From Vicinamibacterales bacterium (GTDB lineage: Bacteria > Acidobacteriota > Vicinamibacteria > Vicinamibacterales > JAMQPK01), in contig JAMQPK010000065.1 of assembly GCA_023717525.1 (NCBI GenBank), positions 1 through 50,107 on the forward strand: 50,107 bases of DNA, written 5' to 3'. This document shows positions 19,282 through 27,093 of this stretch, one piece after another. The notes below the pieces were generated by a model. The model saw nothing but the letters and a program-made list of their open reading frames with translations, was not told the origin of the DNA and ran no database searches. Numbering within the stretch: position 1 is the stretch's first letter; each line of letters starts with the position of its first letter. A program made the position numbers and the translations under genes.

Positions 19282-20475
19282 GTGATACGCGTGCGCCTAT
19301 GGGATGCCGCCCCGCCCGGGGCGAGGCTGCTCGAGCTTCCCGCCCGCCGGATGTGGCCGATCGGCCTGGTCTTTGGGGCGTTCTTTGCCGTATTCGCCGC
19401 GATCGAGTGGACGGCCATCAGAAGCATTCCGTGGCATTCCGCCCGCGACGTCTTCGACCTCGTGTTTGTGTTGTTCCAGGTCTTCTGGGTCCTCGGATGG
19501 TCGGTGGGTGTCGCGATTCTCGGCGGACTCACCATCCTGCTGTTCCTCTACAGCGAATCGGCACGGCTGCAGGATGGCGTGCTGGTGCACGCTCCCCGCC
19601 TCGGGCCCCTGACGTTTCTCGTTCAATACGACCTCGCCAAAATCCACAACGTTCGACTCGAACGTTCCGGCGATGCCGGGGCTGACGCCGTCCGCGTTCG
19701 CTTCGACTACGAAGGGCGTGCCAACTCACTGGGCGATACGATGCCGCGCCCCCAGGGTCAGCAAATCGCCGACGCCATCGCCGGCGCCAGGTCGAGCGCT
19801 CCATCCGTGCCCTGGACGACAGCGCCGGAGTCCAAACCTGTTCCAGTCGAAGAGCCGGCCGACATCGAACCGCCCCCAGCCCTCTGGTCCGTGTCGGGCC
19901 TTGCCCTGGTCGCGGCGAACCTTCTTCCGTTGTTTGGCGTGTTGTTTTTCAAGTGGGACATCGCGACGATCATGGTGCTCTTCTGGGCTGAGAGCGCCGT
20001 CATTGCGTTCTACACCGTCCTGAAGATGGTTGTCGTGGGAAAGTTCATGGCGCTCCTCGCAGTGCCATTCTTCGTCGGACACTTCGGTGGCTTCATGGCC
20101 ATCCACTTTCTTTTCATCTATTCGTTCTTTCTCAAAGAGCTTGGGGGGGGACCCGAGCCGCCGGTCGCCGAGGCGCTTCGTGGCGTCTTTGTCCCCATCT
20201 GGACATCGGTTGCGGCGCTGGCCATCAGCCATGGCGTGTCGTTCGTGACGAATTTCATCGGCCGGCGCGAGTACGCGGGTACGACGCTGAGCGCCCTCAT
20301 GAGCGCTCCGTATCACCGGATCGTGGTGATGCAGATCACGCTGATTTTCGGGGGCTGGATTATCCTGCTGATCAAGAGCCCCGTGGGGGCGCTGGTTCTG
20401 CTGGTCGCCATGAAAATGACCGTCGACTTCTGGGCGCACCGCAAGGAACGTCGCCGGATGCGAACATCTTCATGA
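19282..20475 (+). CDS. DUF6498-type membrane protein with extra N-terminal membrane/PH-like part
   Basis: 397 residues, integral membrane, function unknown. A GTG start at 19282 lies 8 bases after a CAGAAT that could be a -10. Residues 1-95 contain two membrane helices; about 95-165 form a soluble beta-rich domain (LGPLTFLVQYDLAKIHNVRL) resembling a bacterial PH-like fold. After a proline-rich linker, the second half has the NLLPLFGVLFFKWDIATIM and LFWAESAVIAFYTVLKM helices characteristic of DUF6498. The next gene starts inside the stop codon (ATGA), so the pair is translationally coupled. Confidence 0.7.
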   Translation: MIRVRLWDAAPPGARLLELPARRMWPIGLVFGAFFAVFAAIEWTAIRSIPWHSARDVFDLVFVLFQVFWVLGWSVGVAILGGLTILLFLYSESARLQDGVLVHAPRLGPLTFLVQYDLAKIHNVRLERSGDAGADAVRVRFDYEGRANSLGDTMPRPQGQQIADAIAGARSSAPSVPWTTAPESKPVPVEEPADIEPPPALWSVSGLALVAANLLPLFGVLFFKWDIATIMVLFWAESAVIAFYTVLKMVVVGKFMALLAVPFFVGHFGGFMAIHFLFIYSFFLKELGGGPEPPVAEALRGVFVPIWTSVAALAISHGVSFVTNFIGRREYAGTTLSALMSAPYHRIVVMQITLIFGGWIILLIKSPVGALVLLVAMKMTVDFWAHRKERRRMRTSS

Positions 20476-20945
20476 CTCGCGCGCGCTTTGAACAGCTGGT
20501 GGAGGAAGCGCTGCGCGGCATCCCGCGCAGATTTCGTGACGAGATGAAGAACGTTGCCGTCATCGTCGAGGATGAACCGCCGCCACATGTGCTCGAAGAC
20601 ATGGACATGGGGCCCGACGACGAACTGTTCGGGCTCTACGAAGGCACGCCCCTCCCCGAACGCGGCGCCAGCTACGGCAACACGCTGCCAGATAGAATTT
20701 CGATCTATCAGCTCGCCATCGAGCGAGCTTGCCTGGAAGAGGCGCGAACGGCGCGGGGCGCAGGGGACCCCGCAAGTGAGCGCCGTGGAGCGGGGCGGGG
20801 GGCCCCCGCGACTAACGACGATGAAAGCATCAGAATCTGCATCGCCGAGACCGTCATCCACGAGTTCGGGCACTACTTCGGGATGACCGAAGAGGAGATC
20901 GAGGAAATTGAGGAGAACTACTGGCGCGGCAGAGCTAAGGAATGA
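20472..20945 (+). CDS. Zincin-like metallopeptidase (MPN-independent, PF06262 type)
   Basis: Small predicted zinc metallopeptidase, 157 residues. The N-terminal helix FEQLVEEALRGIPRRFRDEMKNVAVIVED and the C-terminal ETVIHEFGHYFGMTEEEIEEIE are diagnostic of this minimal zincin family (HExxH plus downstream glutamates). An unusual low-complexity glycine/arginine-rich insertion (around residues 92-112) separates the two halves and is not part of the usual fold. The gene is coupled to the DUF6498 gene by a 4-base overlap, and its last 11 bases overlap convergently with the following minus-strand gene. Confidence 0.85.
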   Translation: MTRARFEQLVEEALRGIPRRFRDEMKNVAVIVEDEPPPHVLEDMDMGPDDELFGLYEGTPLPERGASYGNTLPDRISIYQLAIERACLEEARTARGAGDPASERRGAGRGAPATNDDESIRICIAETVIHEFGHYFGMTEEEIEEIEENYWRGRAKE

Positions 20946-21465
20946 AGGTGAATTTCGTCTGATTCGTGATGGCGTTGGCCCATCCGAGCAATGAGGCGCC
21001 CGGGGGCCGGACGCTCGCGCTGATGCGCACGTAGTAGTCGCGATTCGGATCCAGTTTCGACGTCGGGCACACCGCTAACGCGTTCAGGGACGTCAGCCAC
21101 TTCTTCACAACTTCCTCGTCGTCGGTTTCGATCGCTTCCTCGACGCGCCCGTCGACCATACGCGACAGATTGTGGCGCCGGGTGAGGTTGTCGTAGCGAT
21201 CGCTCATCCCGATGACCCGGGTCGCGACGGTTCGATCGACCCACGCGGGAACGACCATACGAACATCAACATCGTAGGTGAATGTCGTGCGAAGGCCGCT
21301 CGCGATGGCCTCGCGCACCTCCGCGGTGTAGCCGTCGGTAAGTTCCACGGTGACGATGACCGCCTGATCGCGCACGATCGGAACGATGCGGATAGTCGTG
21401 GCGGCGCGAACCATCGCGCCGGCAACCACCAGCAAGGCCAAGCAAAAGAAAGAGAGTCTTCGCAT
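20935..21465 (-). CDS. Exported DUF4390-like protein
   Basis: 176 residues with signal peptide (MRRLSFFCLALLVVAGAMVRA). The mature part resembles DUF4390: VTVELTDGYTAEVREAIASGL, FTYDVDVRMVVPAWVDRTVA, and RYDNLTRRHNLSR, a beta-rich periplasmic domain of unknown role. The ATG at 21465 is preferred to a TTG at 21477 because it follows the upstream stop codon and has a GAAG site at suitable distance. It is the last gene of the three-gene operon starting at 23126. Confidence 0.68.
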   Translation of the reverse strand: MRRLSFFCLALLVVAGAMVRAATTIRIVPIVRDQAVIVTVELTDGYTAEVREAIASGLRTTFTYDVDVRMVVPAWVDRTVATRVIGMSDRYDNLTRRHNLSRMVDGRVEEAIETDDEEVVKKWLTSLNALAVCPTSKLDPNRDYYVRISASVRPPGASLLGWANAITNQTKFTFIP

Positions 21466-21473
21466 CAATATCT

Positions 21474-22058
21474 TCAATATCTGAACACCACGGCCATCGT
21501 CGCGCGCCAGAACGCGAGTTGCTCGTCGGTCACGCTGACGCCGTTGAGTTCCCCGCTGCCTTTAAAGCTCCGGAAGTACCGCAGTTCCCAATTGAGCCCC
21601 ACGCGATCGCTCAGAAATCCAGTGGCGCCACCACCGAGATCCAGGGCAGGCAGCGTGCTGGCGACCCGAAGAGTACCAAATCTGCCCTCAATTTGCGCGT
21701 GTATAATGCCGGCGCCTGCAACAAAGTATGGCCGAAGCGTGTACTGGAACAGCCGTCTGGGCACCGCCACGACGACATTGCCCGTCAGCGTAGTCGCGCT
21801 GCTCGATAACACCAGCTGCTCATCGGTCTCAAAGAACCCAGGCACGCGCGCCAGGTCGGCCTCGATCCCCAGAACCTCGCCCAGGACGCCTGCGTTTACC
21901 CCAAGAATGAAATGGGCACGCCCAGCAGCATTCTCGTAGTCCAGAAACGACGTGCTTCCACCGAACTCCACCCCGCCAAACGGCTTGATCTGCCAATCAG
22001 CGGACGCAGGCCGCGGAATCAGCACAACAAGACAAAGAATTCCCAGCCATCCCCGCAC
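21474..22058 (-). CDS. Small outer-membrane beta-barrel protein
   Basis: 194 residues. A signal peptide ends near PASADW, followed by amphipathic strands typical of an eight-stranded barrel (IKPFGGVEFGGST, LRPYFVAGAGIIHAQ, VGLNWELRYFRSF) and an aromatic C-terminus VVFRY as recognised by the Bam machinery. It starts at GTG directly after the TAG stop codon of the serine-hydrolase-like gene and its own stop codon is 8 bases before the DUF4390-like gene, so all three are one operon. Role unknown. Confidence 0.8.
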   Translation of the reverse strand: MRGWLGILCLVVLIPRPASADWQIKPFGGVEFGGSTSFLDYENAAGRAHFILGVNAGVLGEVLGIEADLARVPGFFETDEQLVLSSSATTLTGNVVVAVPRRLFQYTLRPYFVAGAGIIHAQIEGRFGTLRVASTLPALDLGGGATGFLSDRVGLNWELRYFRSFKGSGELNGVSVTDEQLAFWRATMAVVFRY

Positions 22059-23126
22059 CTACTGCGCGCCTACCTTCGAAAACAGGTTGAGGAACAAGCG
22101 AGCGAAGGGAGACACTGTGACGTCGCCGTCAGCCAGAGGAAGAGGCCTGACCAGACGGTCGCTGTTGGCCAGCAGAATCATCGTGATCCCTTTTGTCGGC
22201 AGAGTGACCATGAGCGATGACCCCGCCCCCTGGTCGAGCCCAAACTGCCAGACGACAGGTTCGCCTCCAAAGGTCTCGACAAACCACCCAAAACCATGCG
22301 GGAGACGCTGCCCTCCCCTGCCCATGGGTCCGCGCCACGCCGCGCTGAGCGTGTCGGGCCGCACGATGAGCCCCTGTCGCAGCGCCACGTCGAATTTCGC
22401 GAGATCGCGGACGGTCGAGACGAGCCCGCCCGAGGGTGTCAGGGTTCTCGTCCCCCATTGAACCGCCGATGCCCGTCCTCTCGCATCGATGGCGTAGCCA
22501 GTCGCCTGGCGTTTCAGCACCCCCACGTAGCGCTCGCGATCGGATTGCGTCGGAATCCCCTCGTCCGGGGGCTCCAACTCGACGACGTCGGGACCAGGCA
22601 CCGAGTCGACCATCGCAAACTGGTTCAGTGTGTTAGACAGCGTCTCGCGGAACGAGTCCTCGGTGCACGCGCGAATCGCCGCCTTCAGCGGGTCCAGCCG
22701 CTGGGGACGATAGCTGAACACGGGATTCTCTGCGCTTCCCGATGTATGCGTCAGCAACTGGCCTATCGTGGCATCGGCATCGGGACTCGTCGGCGCGAAC
22801 TCGCCAATGCGATCGTCGAGCGACAGGCGCCGGTCTTCCACACACCGCAGCACAATCGACGCGGTCACGACTTCGGTCAAGCCCTCGACTGGGAAAGGGG
22901 TATCCGGCCTGACCGCAATCGTCGCGGCAATGTCCTGCTGGCCATATGCGTGCTCCCAGAGAATGCCGTCGGGGCCGACGATCGCCGCCGCCAACCCGGG
23001 AATTCCCACCTGCACACGGAGCGGCTCGAGATATTCCTGGAAGAGCTCGAAGACGAGGCCCTGCGCCGACGCCCCCGGGCGCAAACACAGCAAACCAAGC
23101 GTCAGGACAAGCACCAGGCGGCGCAT
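22059..23126 (-). CDS. Serine beta-lactamase/PBP-fold protein lacking catalytic motifs
   Basis: 355 residues with a signal peptide and the overall sequence path of the serine hydrolase (beta-lactamase class C) family: VQVGIPGLAAAIVGPDG at the start, RRLSLDDRIGEF, IGQLLTHTSG, TPSGGLVSTVRDLAKF and HGFGWFVET. However, the expected nucleophile motif SxxK reads G-L-T-E in PVEGLTEVVTA (near residues 80-84), and the usual HxG before the last strand is QFG. Neither nucleophile nor general base is present, so this is probably a binding protein rather than an enzyme. It leads an operon with a barrel and a DUF4390-like protein. Confidence 0.8.
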   Translation of the reverse strand: MRRLVLVLTLGLLCLRPGASAQGLVFELFQEYLEPLRVQVGIPGLAAAIVGPDGILWEHAYGQQDIAATIAVRPDTPFPVEGLTEVVTASIVLRCVEDRRLSLDDRIGEFAPTSPDADATIGQLLTHTSGSAENPVFSYRPQRLDPLKAAIRACTEDSFRETLSNTLNQFAMVDSVPGPDVVELEPPDEGIPTQSDRERYVGVLKRQATGYAIDARGRASAVQWGTRTLTPSGGLVSTVRDLAKFDVALRQGLIVRPDTLSAAWRGPMGRGGQRLPHGFGWFVETFGGEPVVWQFGLDQGAGSSLMVTLPTKGITMILLANSDRLVRPLPLADGDVTVSPFARLFLNLFSKVGAQ

Positions 23127-23289
23127 AAATCGGCTCAGGGTCGAGGGGGGGGAAACCTGCCTAAGATTGTACGGGATATCTGCAAAAGCAGCTATTCTCC
23201 AGTACTAACCCTAGGCACACCTCGCAATCCTTGTGCTATCTTCACCGGATAAAGAAAGAGCCTCACGCGACTCTTATCAAGGAGACTGA

Positions 23290-24015
23290 ATGATGAAGAA
23301 AGGCTTGTTCGTTCTTGGCGCTGCGGCCGCAATCGTCGCGGGCTCGGTCCTCGCAACCGCGCAGAATCCGCCGGCTGGGGCACCGCAAGGCGGCGGACGC
23401 GGTCCTGCCGCGCCGATGACATTTTTCGTGACGAGCGTTGGGGCCGGCGACGGCGCGAACCTCGGCGGCCTCGCTGGCGCCGACGCCCACTGCCAGAAGC
23501 TGGCTGCAGCCTCCGGCGTGGCGGGTGCCGAAGCGCGCACGTGGCACGCCTATCTGAGTACGCAGGGCCCGAACGCCGTGAACGCCCGCGATCGGATCGG
23601 GAATGGCCCCTGGGCAAACGCGCGCGGCGGCGTCGTTGCGACAAGTGTCGCTCACTTGCACGGCGATACCATCGAGCAGGCGCAAATGGGCAGCAACTTG
23701 ACGAAGACGACAGCGATCACCGAGAAAGCCACGATGGTCAACGGTGCTGGCGGCCCGCAGGGCGTGCCGAACGAGCACGACATCCTCACGGGCTCGCGTC
23801 CGGACGGCCGCGCGTTCACGGATACAGCGGACCACACTTGCAACAACTACACGAGCGGTGCGGATGGACGCGGATCGGTACAGCTCGGGCACTTCGATCG
23901 CACCGGTGGCGGCAACGCATCGTGGAACTCCGCTCATGGCAGCCGCGGCTGCAGCCAGCCGAACCTCGTATCGACCGGCGGCGCGGGCTATCTGTACTGC
24001 TTCGCCACCAACTAG
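23290..24015 (+). CDS. Exported lectin-like (C-type-lectin fold-like) protein
   Basis: 241 residues. The ATGATG start follows AAGGAG at good distance. Signal peptide to about residue 25, then a glycine/proline-rich linker. The mature domain begins FFVTSVGAGDGANLGGLAGADAHC, continues with WHAYLST, and ends WNSAHGSRGCSQPNL and GAGYLYCFA. This pattern, with paired cysteines, is that of secreted lectin-like domains annotated in many environmental bacteria. Ligand unknown. A 163-base gap upstream separates it from the divergent operon, and a terminator follows. Confidence 0.72.
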   Translation: MMKKGLFVLGAAAAIVAGSVLATAQNPPAGAPQGGGRGPAAPMTFFVTSVGAGDGANLGGLAGADAHCQKLAAASGVAGAEARTWHAYLSTQGPNAVNARDRIGNGPWANARGGVVATSVAHLHGDTIEQAQMGSNLTKTTAITEKATMVNGAGGPQGVPNEHDILTGSRPDGRAFTDTADHTCNNYTSGADGRGSVQLGHFDRTGGGNASWNSAHGSRGCSQPNLVSTGGAGYLYCFATN

Positions 24016-24020
24016 AGAAC

Positions 24021-24044
24021 TCTAGAACCCTAGAACTCTAGAAC
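24021..24044 (+). repeat. Octamer tandem repeat after lectin-like gene
   Basis: Three perfect-length units TCTAGAAC, CCTAGAAC and TCTAGAAC begin six bases after the stop codon at 24015; a degenerate TAGAGAAC precedes them. It lies between the coding end and the terminator. Confidence 0.7.
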
Positions 24045-24048
24045 CTTT

Positions 24049-24088
24049 GAAGGCCCTCGTCGAGCGATCGGCGCGGGCCTTCTTTCTT
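24049..24088 (+). terminator. Rho-independent terminator of lectin-like gene
   Basis: GAAGGCCC (24049-24056) pairs with GGGCCTTC (24075-24082) around an 18-base loop that itself can pair partly, followed by TTTCTT. It ends the lectin-like transcript. Confidence 0.75.
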
Positions 24089-24095
24089 AACCTCA

Positions 24096-24131
24096 CCCAA
24101 TCACCTATCACCCAATCACTAACTGATTGGG
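24096..24131. repeat. Degenerate 7-8-mer repeat reaching into mscL
   Basis: CCCAATCA, CCTATCA and CCCAATCA follow in series and a reversed GATTGGG closes the block. The right end contains the stop codon and last codons of the minus-strand mscL (CCAATCAGTTAG on that strand). Confidence 0.65.
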
Positions 24132-24556
24132 CTTGTGCAGCTTGCGCAGCGCGTCGCTCGCAGTGAGATCGTCGACATGCAGTAGGGACATTCCCGCGTG
24201 GTGGGCGGCCCATCAGCTGGCGCGGTCCGCCGGCTCAGCCGATTCACATTGCGCACGAGCATGAATACGGCAAACGCCACGATCACGAAATTTAACGTCG
24301 CATTCAGAAACAGCCCATAGTTCAGCGTGGCTGCGCCGCTTGCCTTGGCTTGCTCCAGCGTCTGCGAGCCCTTGCCAGACATGTCGATGAACAGATTACT
24401 GAAATTGACACCGCCGACCAGCAGGCCGACTGGCGGCATGAGGATGTCGTCGACGAGCGACGCCACGATCTTGCCGAACGCCGCGCCCAGGATGACGCCG
24501 ACGGCGAGATCGAGCACATTGCCCCGGAGCGCAAATTCCTTAAACTCCTTCAGCAT
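24119..24556 (-). CDS. mscL: Large-conductance mechanosensitive channel, C-terminal zinc-ribbon
   Basis: Inner-membrane channel that opens under turgor stress. The start [21 protein letters not shown] and the helix [26 protein letters not shown] are diagnostic, and the second helix is [17 protein letters not shown]. At 145 residues it is slightly long because the usual C-terminal helix is replaced or extended by ECPYC and RCASC, a four-cysteine zinc-ribbon-like end. The ATG at 24556 is chosen because GGAGGAC lies just upstream, overlapping an earlier ATG at 24568. The last residues are encoded by the short repeat at 24096-24131. Confidence 0.95.
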   Translation of the reverse strand: MLKEFKEFALRGNVLDLAVGVILGAAFGKIVASLVDDILMPPVGLLVGGVNFSNLFIDMSGKGSQTLEQAKASGAATLNYGLFLNATLNFVIVAFAVFMLVRNVNRLSRRTAPADGPPTTRECPYCMSTISLRATRCASCTSPIS

Positions 24557-24586
24557 GAAGTCCTCCATTAAGATAGTGACCGACTG

Positions 24587-25327
24587 ATGACTGGAGCGCC
24601 ACGGAGCGGCCCGATTGCCGAGCAGCTGACCGCCATGGGAGACACGCTCTTCCGCTGGCGGAGCTACGCGCCGCTGCTGCTGCTCCCTCTATTCCTCCTC
24701 ACCCTCCTCGACGACCGACATCCCACGCCGTTTGCCTGGGAGGTCGCCTGCTTCCTCATATCGCTCTCCGGTCTCGTGCTGCGCGCATACGTCGTCGGTA
24801 CCGCTCCCGACGGCGCGTCCACCAGAGGCACGGGGCAGCCAACCGCAGGCTCGCTCTCGACCCTGGGCGCTTACTCGGTCGTTCGCCACCCGCTCTATCT
24901 TGGCAATACGCTCGTGGCGCTCGGCTGCGCCCTGCTGTCAGGCACATGGTACCTTGCCGTGATTGTGATCCTGTTGAGCTTTATCTATCACGAGCGGATC
25001 GCCGCACGCGAGGAGTTGTTCCTCCGGCAGACGTTCGATGACCGATTTCTGGCGTGGGCGCGAGAAGTGCCGGCGATGATTCCGGCGTTCGCCAACTATC
25101 GCCCATCGGGAGTGCCCTTCCAGGTGCGCAAGGTCATCGTTCAGGAATCACACGGTCTGTGCGCCATCGGAACAGCGTTCCTCGTGCTCGACACCCTCGA
25201 GGATTCGATTCGCTTGCGCGCCTTTACGGTTGACGTTCGATGGCTGGGACTATTCGCGGCAACGCTGGTTCCCTTCCTCTACGTCGTCGCCACCAAGAGG
25301 ATGGCGCGGCAAGTCGCCGGAACATGA
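24587..25327 (+). CDS. Membrane methyltransferase (ICMT/PEMT-like family)
   Basis: 246 residues, several membrane helices. The block [19 protein letters not shown] followed by about 60 residues and [27 protein letters not shown] is the SAM-binding signature of isoprenylcysteine carboxyl methyltransferase and phospholipid N-methyltransferase relatives. A second hydrophobic pair of helices extends the C-terminus. Lipid or prenyl-type substrate is likely but not defined. It is divergent from mscL by 30 bases and overlaps the NamZ-like gene by the tetranucleotide ATGA, so the two are coupled. Confidence 0.78.
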   Translation: MTGAPRSGPIAEQLTAMGDTLFRWRSYAPLLLLPLFLLTLLDDRHPTPFAWEVACFLISLSGLVLRAYVVGTAPDGASTRGTGQPTAGSLSTLGAYSVVRHPLYLGNTLVALGCALLSGTWYLAVIVILLSFIYHERIAAREELFLRQTFDDRFLAWAREVPAMIPAFANYRPSGVPFQVRKVIVQESHGLCAIGTAFLVLDTLEDSIRLRAFTVDVRWLGLFAATLVPFLYVVATKRMARQVAGT

Positions 25328-26496
25328 TGTCCACAAGGGTCCGGCTTGGCTCGGAGAAGCTGCTGACTTCTGGCGCGCTGAGCAACGCGCGTGTCGGCGT
25401 CGTTTCGAATCCGGCGTCGATTGATGCGGAGTTCCGGCACGTTGTCGACGCGTTTGCCGCGAGCCGGGACATGAAGCTCTCGGCGATTTTCGGACCGCAG
25501 CACGGGTTTCGATCGGACGTGCAGGACAACATGATCGAAACGGGCCACAGCCGCGACGCCAGGCGCGCAGTGCCCGTCTATTCTCTCTACAGCGAAACAC
25601 GCGAGCCCACGGCCGACATGCTGCGAGGCCTCGACGCGCTCGTTGTCGATTTGCAGGATGTTGGATCGCGGATCTACACCTTCATTTACACGATGGCGAA
25701 CTGCCTGCGCGCAGGCAGGAAGCACGGCGTACCTGTGATCGTGTGTGACCGGCCCAATCCCATCGGCGGAACCGGAATCGGCGGGCCGATGCTGCTGAAG
25801 GGGTTCGAATCGTTCGTGGGCCAGTTCCCGATTCCCATGCGCCACGGAATGACCATCGCCGAGCTTGCGCGATTCTTCAACGAGGCGTGCGGCATCGGCG
25901 CCGACCTGACGGTCGTGCCGATGGACCATTGGCAACGCCCGATGCACTACGACGCGACCGGTCTGCCGTGGGTGATGCCTTCCCCGAACATGCCAACGCT
26001 CGAAACGGCCGTCGTCTATCCGGGCACCGTGCTGTTCGAAGGAACGAACGTGTCGGAAGGCCGCGGCACGACGAGACCATTCGAGCTCATCGGCGCACCA
26101 TGGGTCGATCCTGAATCGCTGGCTGACAGGCTGGCCCAGCAGAATCTGCCGGGCGTGTACTTTCGTGCGTCCGTGTTCGAGCCAACGTTTCAGAAACATG
26201 CCAAAGAGCCCTGCGGCGGCTGCCAGATCCACGTGCTCGATCGGAACAGCTATCTCGCCGTGCAGTCAGCGGTCGCGATCCTGATGGAGATTCGCTTGCA
26301 GAATCCCGGACGGTTCCAATGGCGTCAACCTCCCTACGAGTACGAGCACACAAAACTGCCGTTCGACATTCTGGCCGGGTCATCGGAACTGCGGCAGCAA
26401 ATCGAGGCTGGCCTTCCAGCGCGAACGATCTACGACAGTTGGCGTGATGGATGCGATGCGTTCGCCAGGGAACGCCAGCCGTTCCTGCTGTATTGA
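25324..26496 (+). CDS. DUF1343 / NamZ-type exo-beta-N-acetylmuramidase
   Basis: 390 residues, full length for DUF1343, whose characterised member NamZ releases N-acetylmuramic acid from peptidoglycan fragments. Typical blocks are ARVGVVSNPASID, AIFGPQHGFRSDVQDN, VPVYSLYSETREPT, LVVDLQDVGSRIYTFIYTM, IVCDRPNPIGG, WVMPSPNMPTLETAVVYPGT and LFEGTNVSEGRGTTRPFE. The chosen ATG at 25324 overlaps the preceding stop codon as ATGA. No signal peptide is visible at this start, so a cytosolic recycling role is more likely than an extracellular one. Confidence 0.88.
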   Translation: MMSTRVRLGSEKLLTSGALSNARVGVVSNPASIDAEFRHVVDAFAASRDMKLSAIFGPQHGFRSDVQDNMIETGHSRDARRAVPVYSLYSETREPTADMLRGLDALVVDLQDVGSRIYTFIYTMANCLRAGRKHGVPVIVCDRPNPIGGTGIGGPMLLKGFESFVGQFPIPMRHGMTIAELARFFNEACGIGADLTVVPMDHWQRPMHYDATGLPWVMPSPNMPTLETAVVYPGTVLFEGTNVSEGRGTTRPFELIGAPWVDPESLADRLAQQNLPGVYFRASVFEPTFQKHAKEPCGGCQIHVLDRNSYLAVQSAVAILMEIRLQNPGRFQWRQPPYEYEHTKLPFDILAGSSELRQQIEAGLPARTIYDSWRDGCDAFARERQPFLLY

Positions 26497-26502
26497 CGGT
26501 CG

Positions 26503-26991
26503 ATGATGACGTTTACGAGTTCGATCTCGATTGTCGCCACCCCGAACCGGGTGCTCTGGGCGTTTTTCGACCCCGACGCGCTCGCAACCTGGTGGCAGAC
26601 GGCGCGATCGGTGACGAGCCCGCGCGTGCTCGGCGCCTACGCCGTCGAATGGGCGCCGACGGAGTTCAAGGATGAGATGCTGGGCCGTCTTGGCGGCACG
26701 TTCCATGGCACCGTGATGGACTACAAGCCGGAGCGCGAGTTCTTCGTCGCCGGCGCATTCTGGCTGCCGCCCGATGGCAATCCGATCGGCCCGATGGGGC
26801 TCGAAGTGATCTGCGAGCCGCAGCGCACGCAAAACCCACAAATCACCCTGGTGAAGGTGACTCAGCGTGCCGACGAGGACAGTGAGCGCTGGAAACGTTA
26901 CTACGAGCTGATCGCGCCTGGGTGGGAACGGGCGCTACAGTCGCTGAAACGGTACCTGGAGAGCAGAGAATTGAAGATTGGAACATTGTAG
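26503..26991 (+). CDS. SRPBCC/AHSA1-type START-fold protein
   Basis: 162 residues with the helix-grip fold pattern of the Activator-of-Hsp90-like/SRPBCC family: ISIVATPNRVLWAFFDPDALATWW at the start, GGTFHGTVMDYKPEREFF in the middle, and the long closing helix WKRYYELIAPGWERALQSLKRYLE. Such proteins bind small hydrophobic ligands; no ligand can be assigned. The gene follows the NamZ-like gene by 6 bases. The last codons (KIGTL and the stop) are part of the following 16-bp repeat. Confidence 0.8.
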   Translation: MMTFTSSISIVATPNRVLWAFFDPDALATWWQTARSVTSPRVLGAYAVEWAPTEFKDEMLGRLGGTFHGTVMDYKPEREFFVAGAFWLPPDGNPIGPMGLEVICEPQRTQNPQITLVKVTQRADEDSERWKRYYELIAPGWERALQSLKRYLESRELKIGTL

Positions 26992-27087
26992 GATTGGGAC
27001 ATTGTTGTTGAATTGAAGATTCGTGCATTGGCGCAATGGTCAATCCAACAACAATCCTGCCATGTGATAGTGCTCCAATCGTCATTG
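26969..27087. repeat. 16-bp tandem and inverted short-word repeat between SRPBCC and pyk
   Basis: GATTGGAACATTGTAG (26976-26991) is followed directly by GATTGGGACATTGTTG (26992-27007), each made of two octamers. Further related words occur in both orientations up to 27087 (CAATCCAACAACAATCC, CCAATCGTCATTG). The block spans the gap between two convergent stop codons and includes the SRPBCC stop codon. Confidence 0.65.
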
Positions 27088-27093
27088 CAGGTT

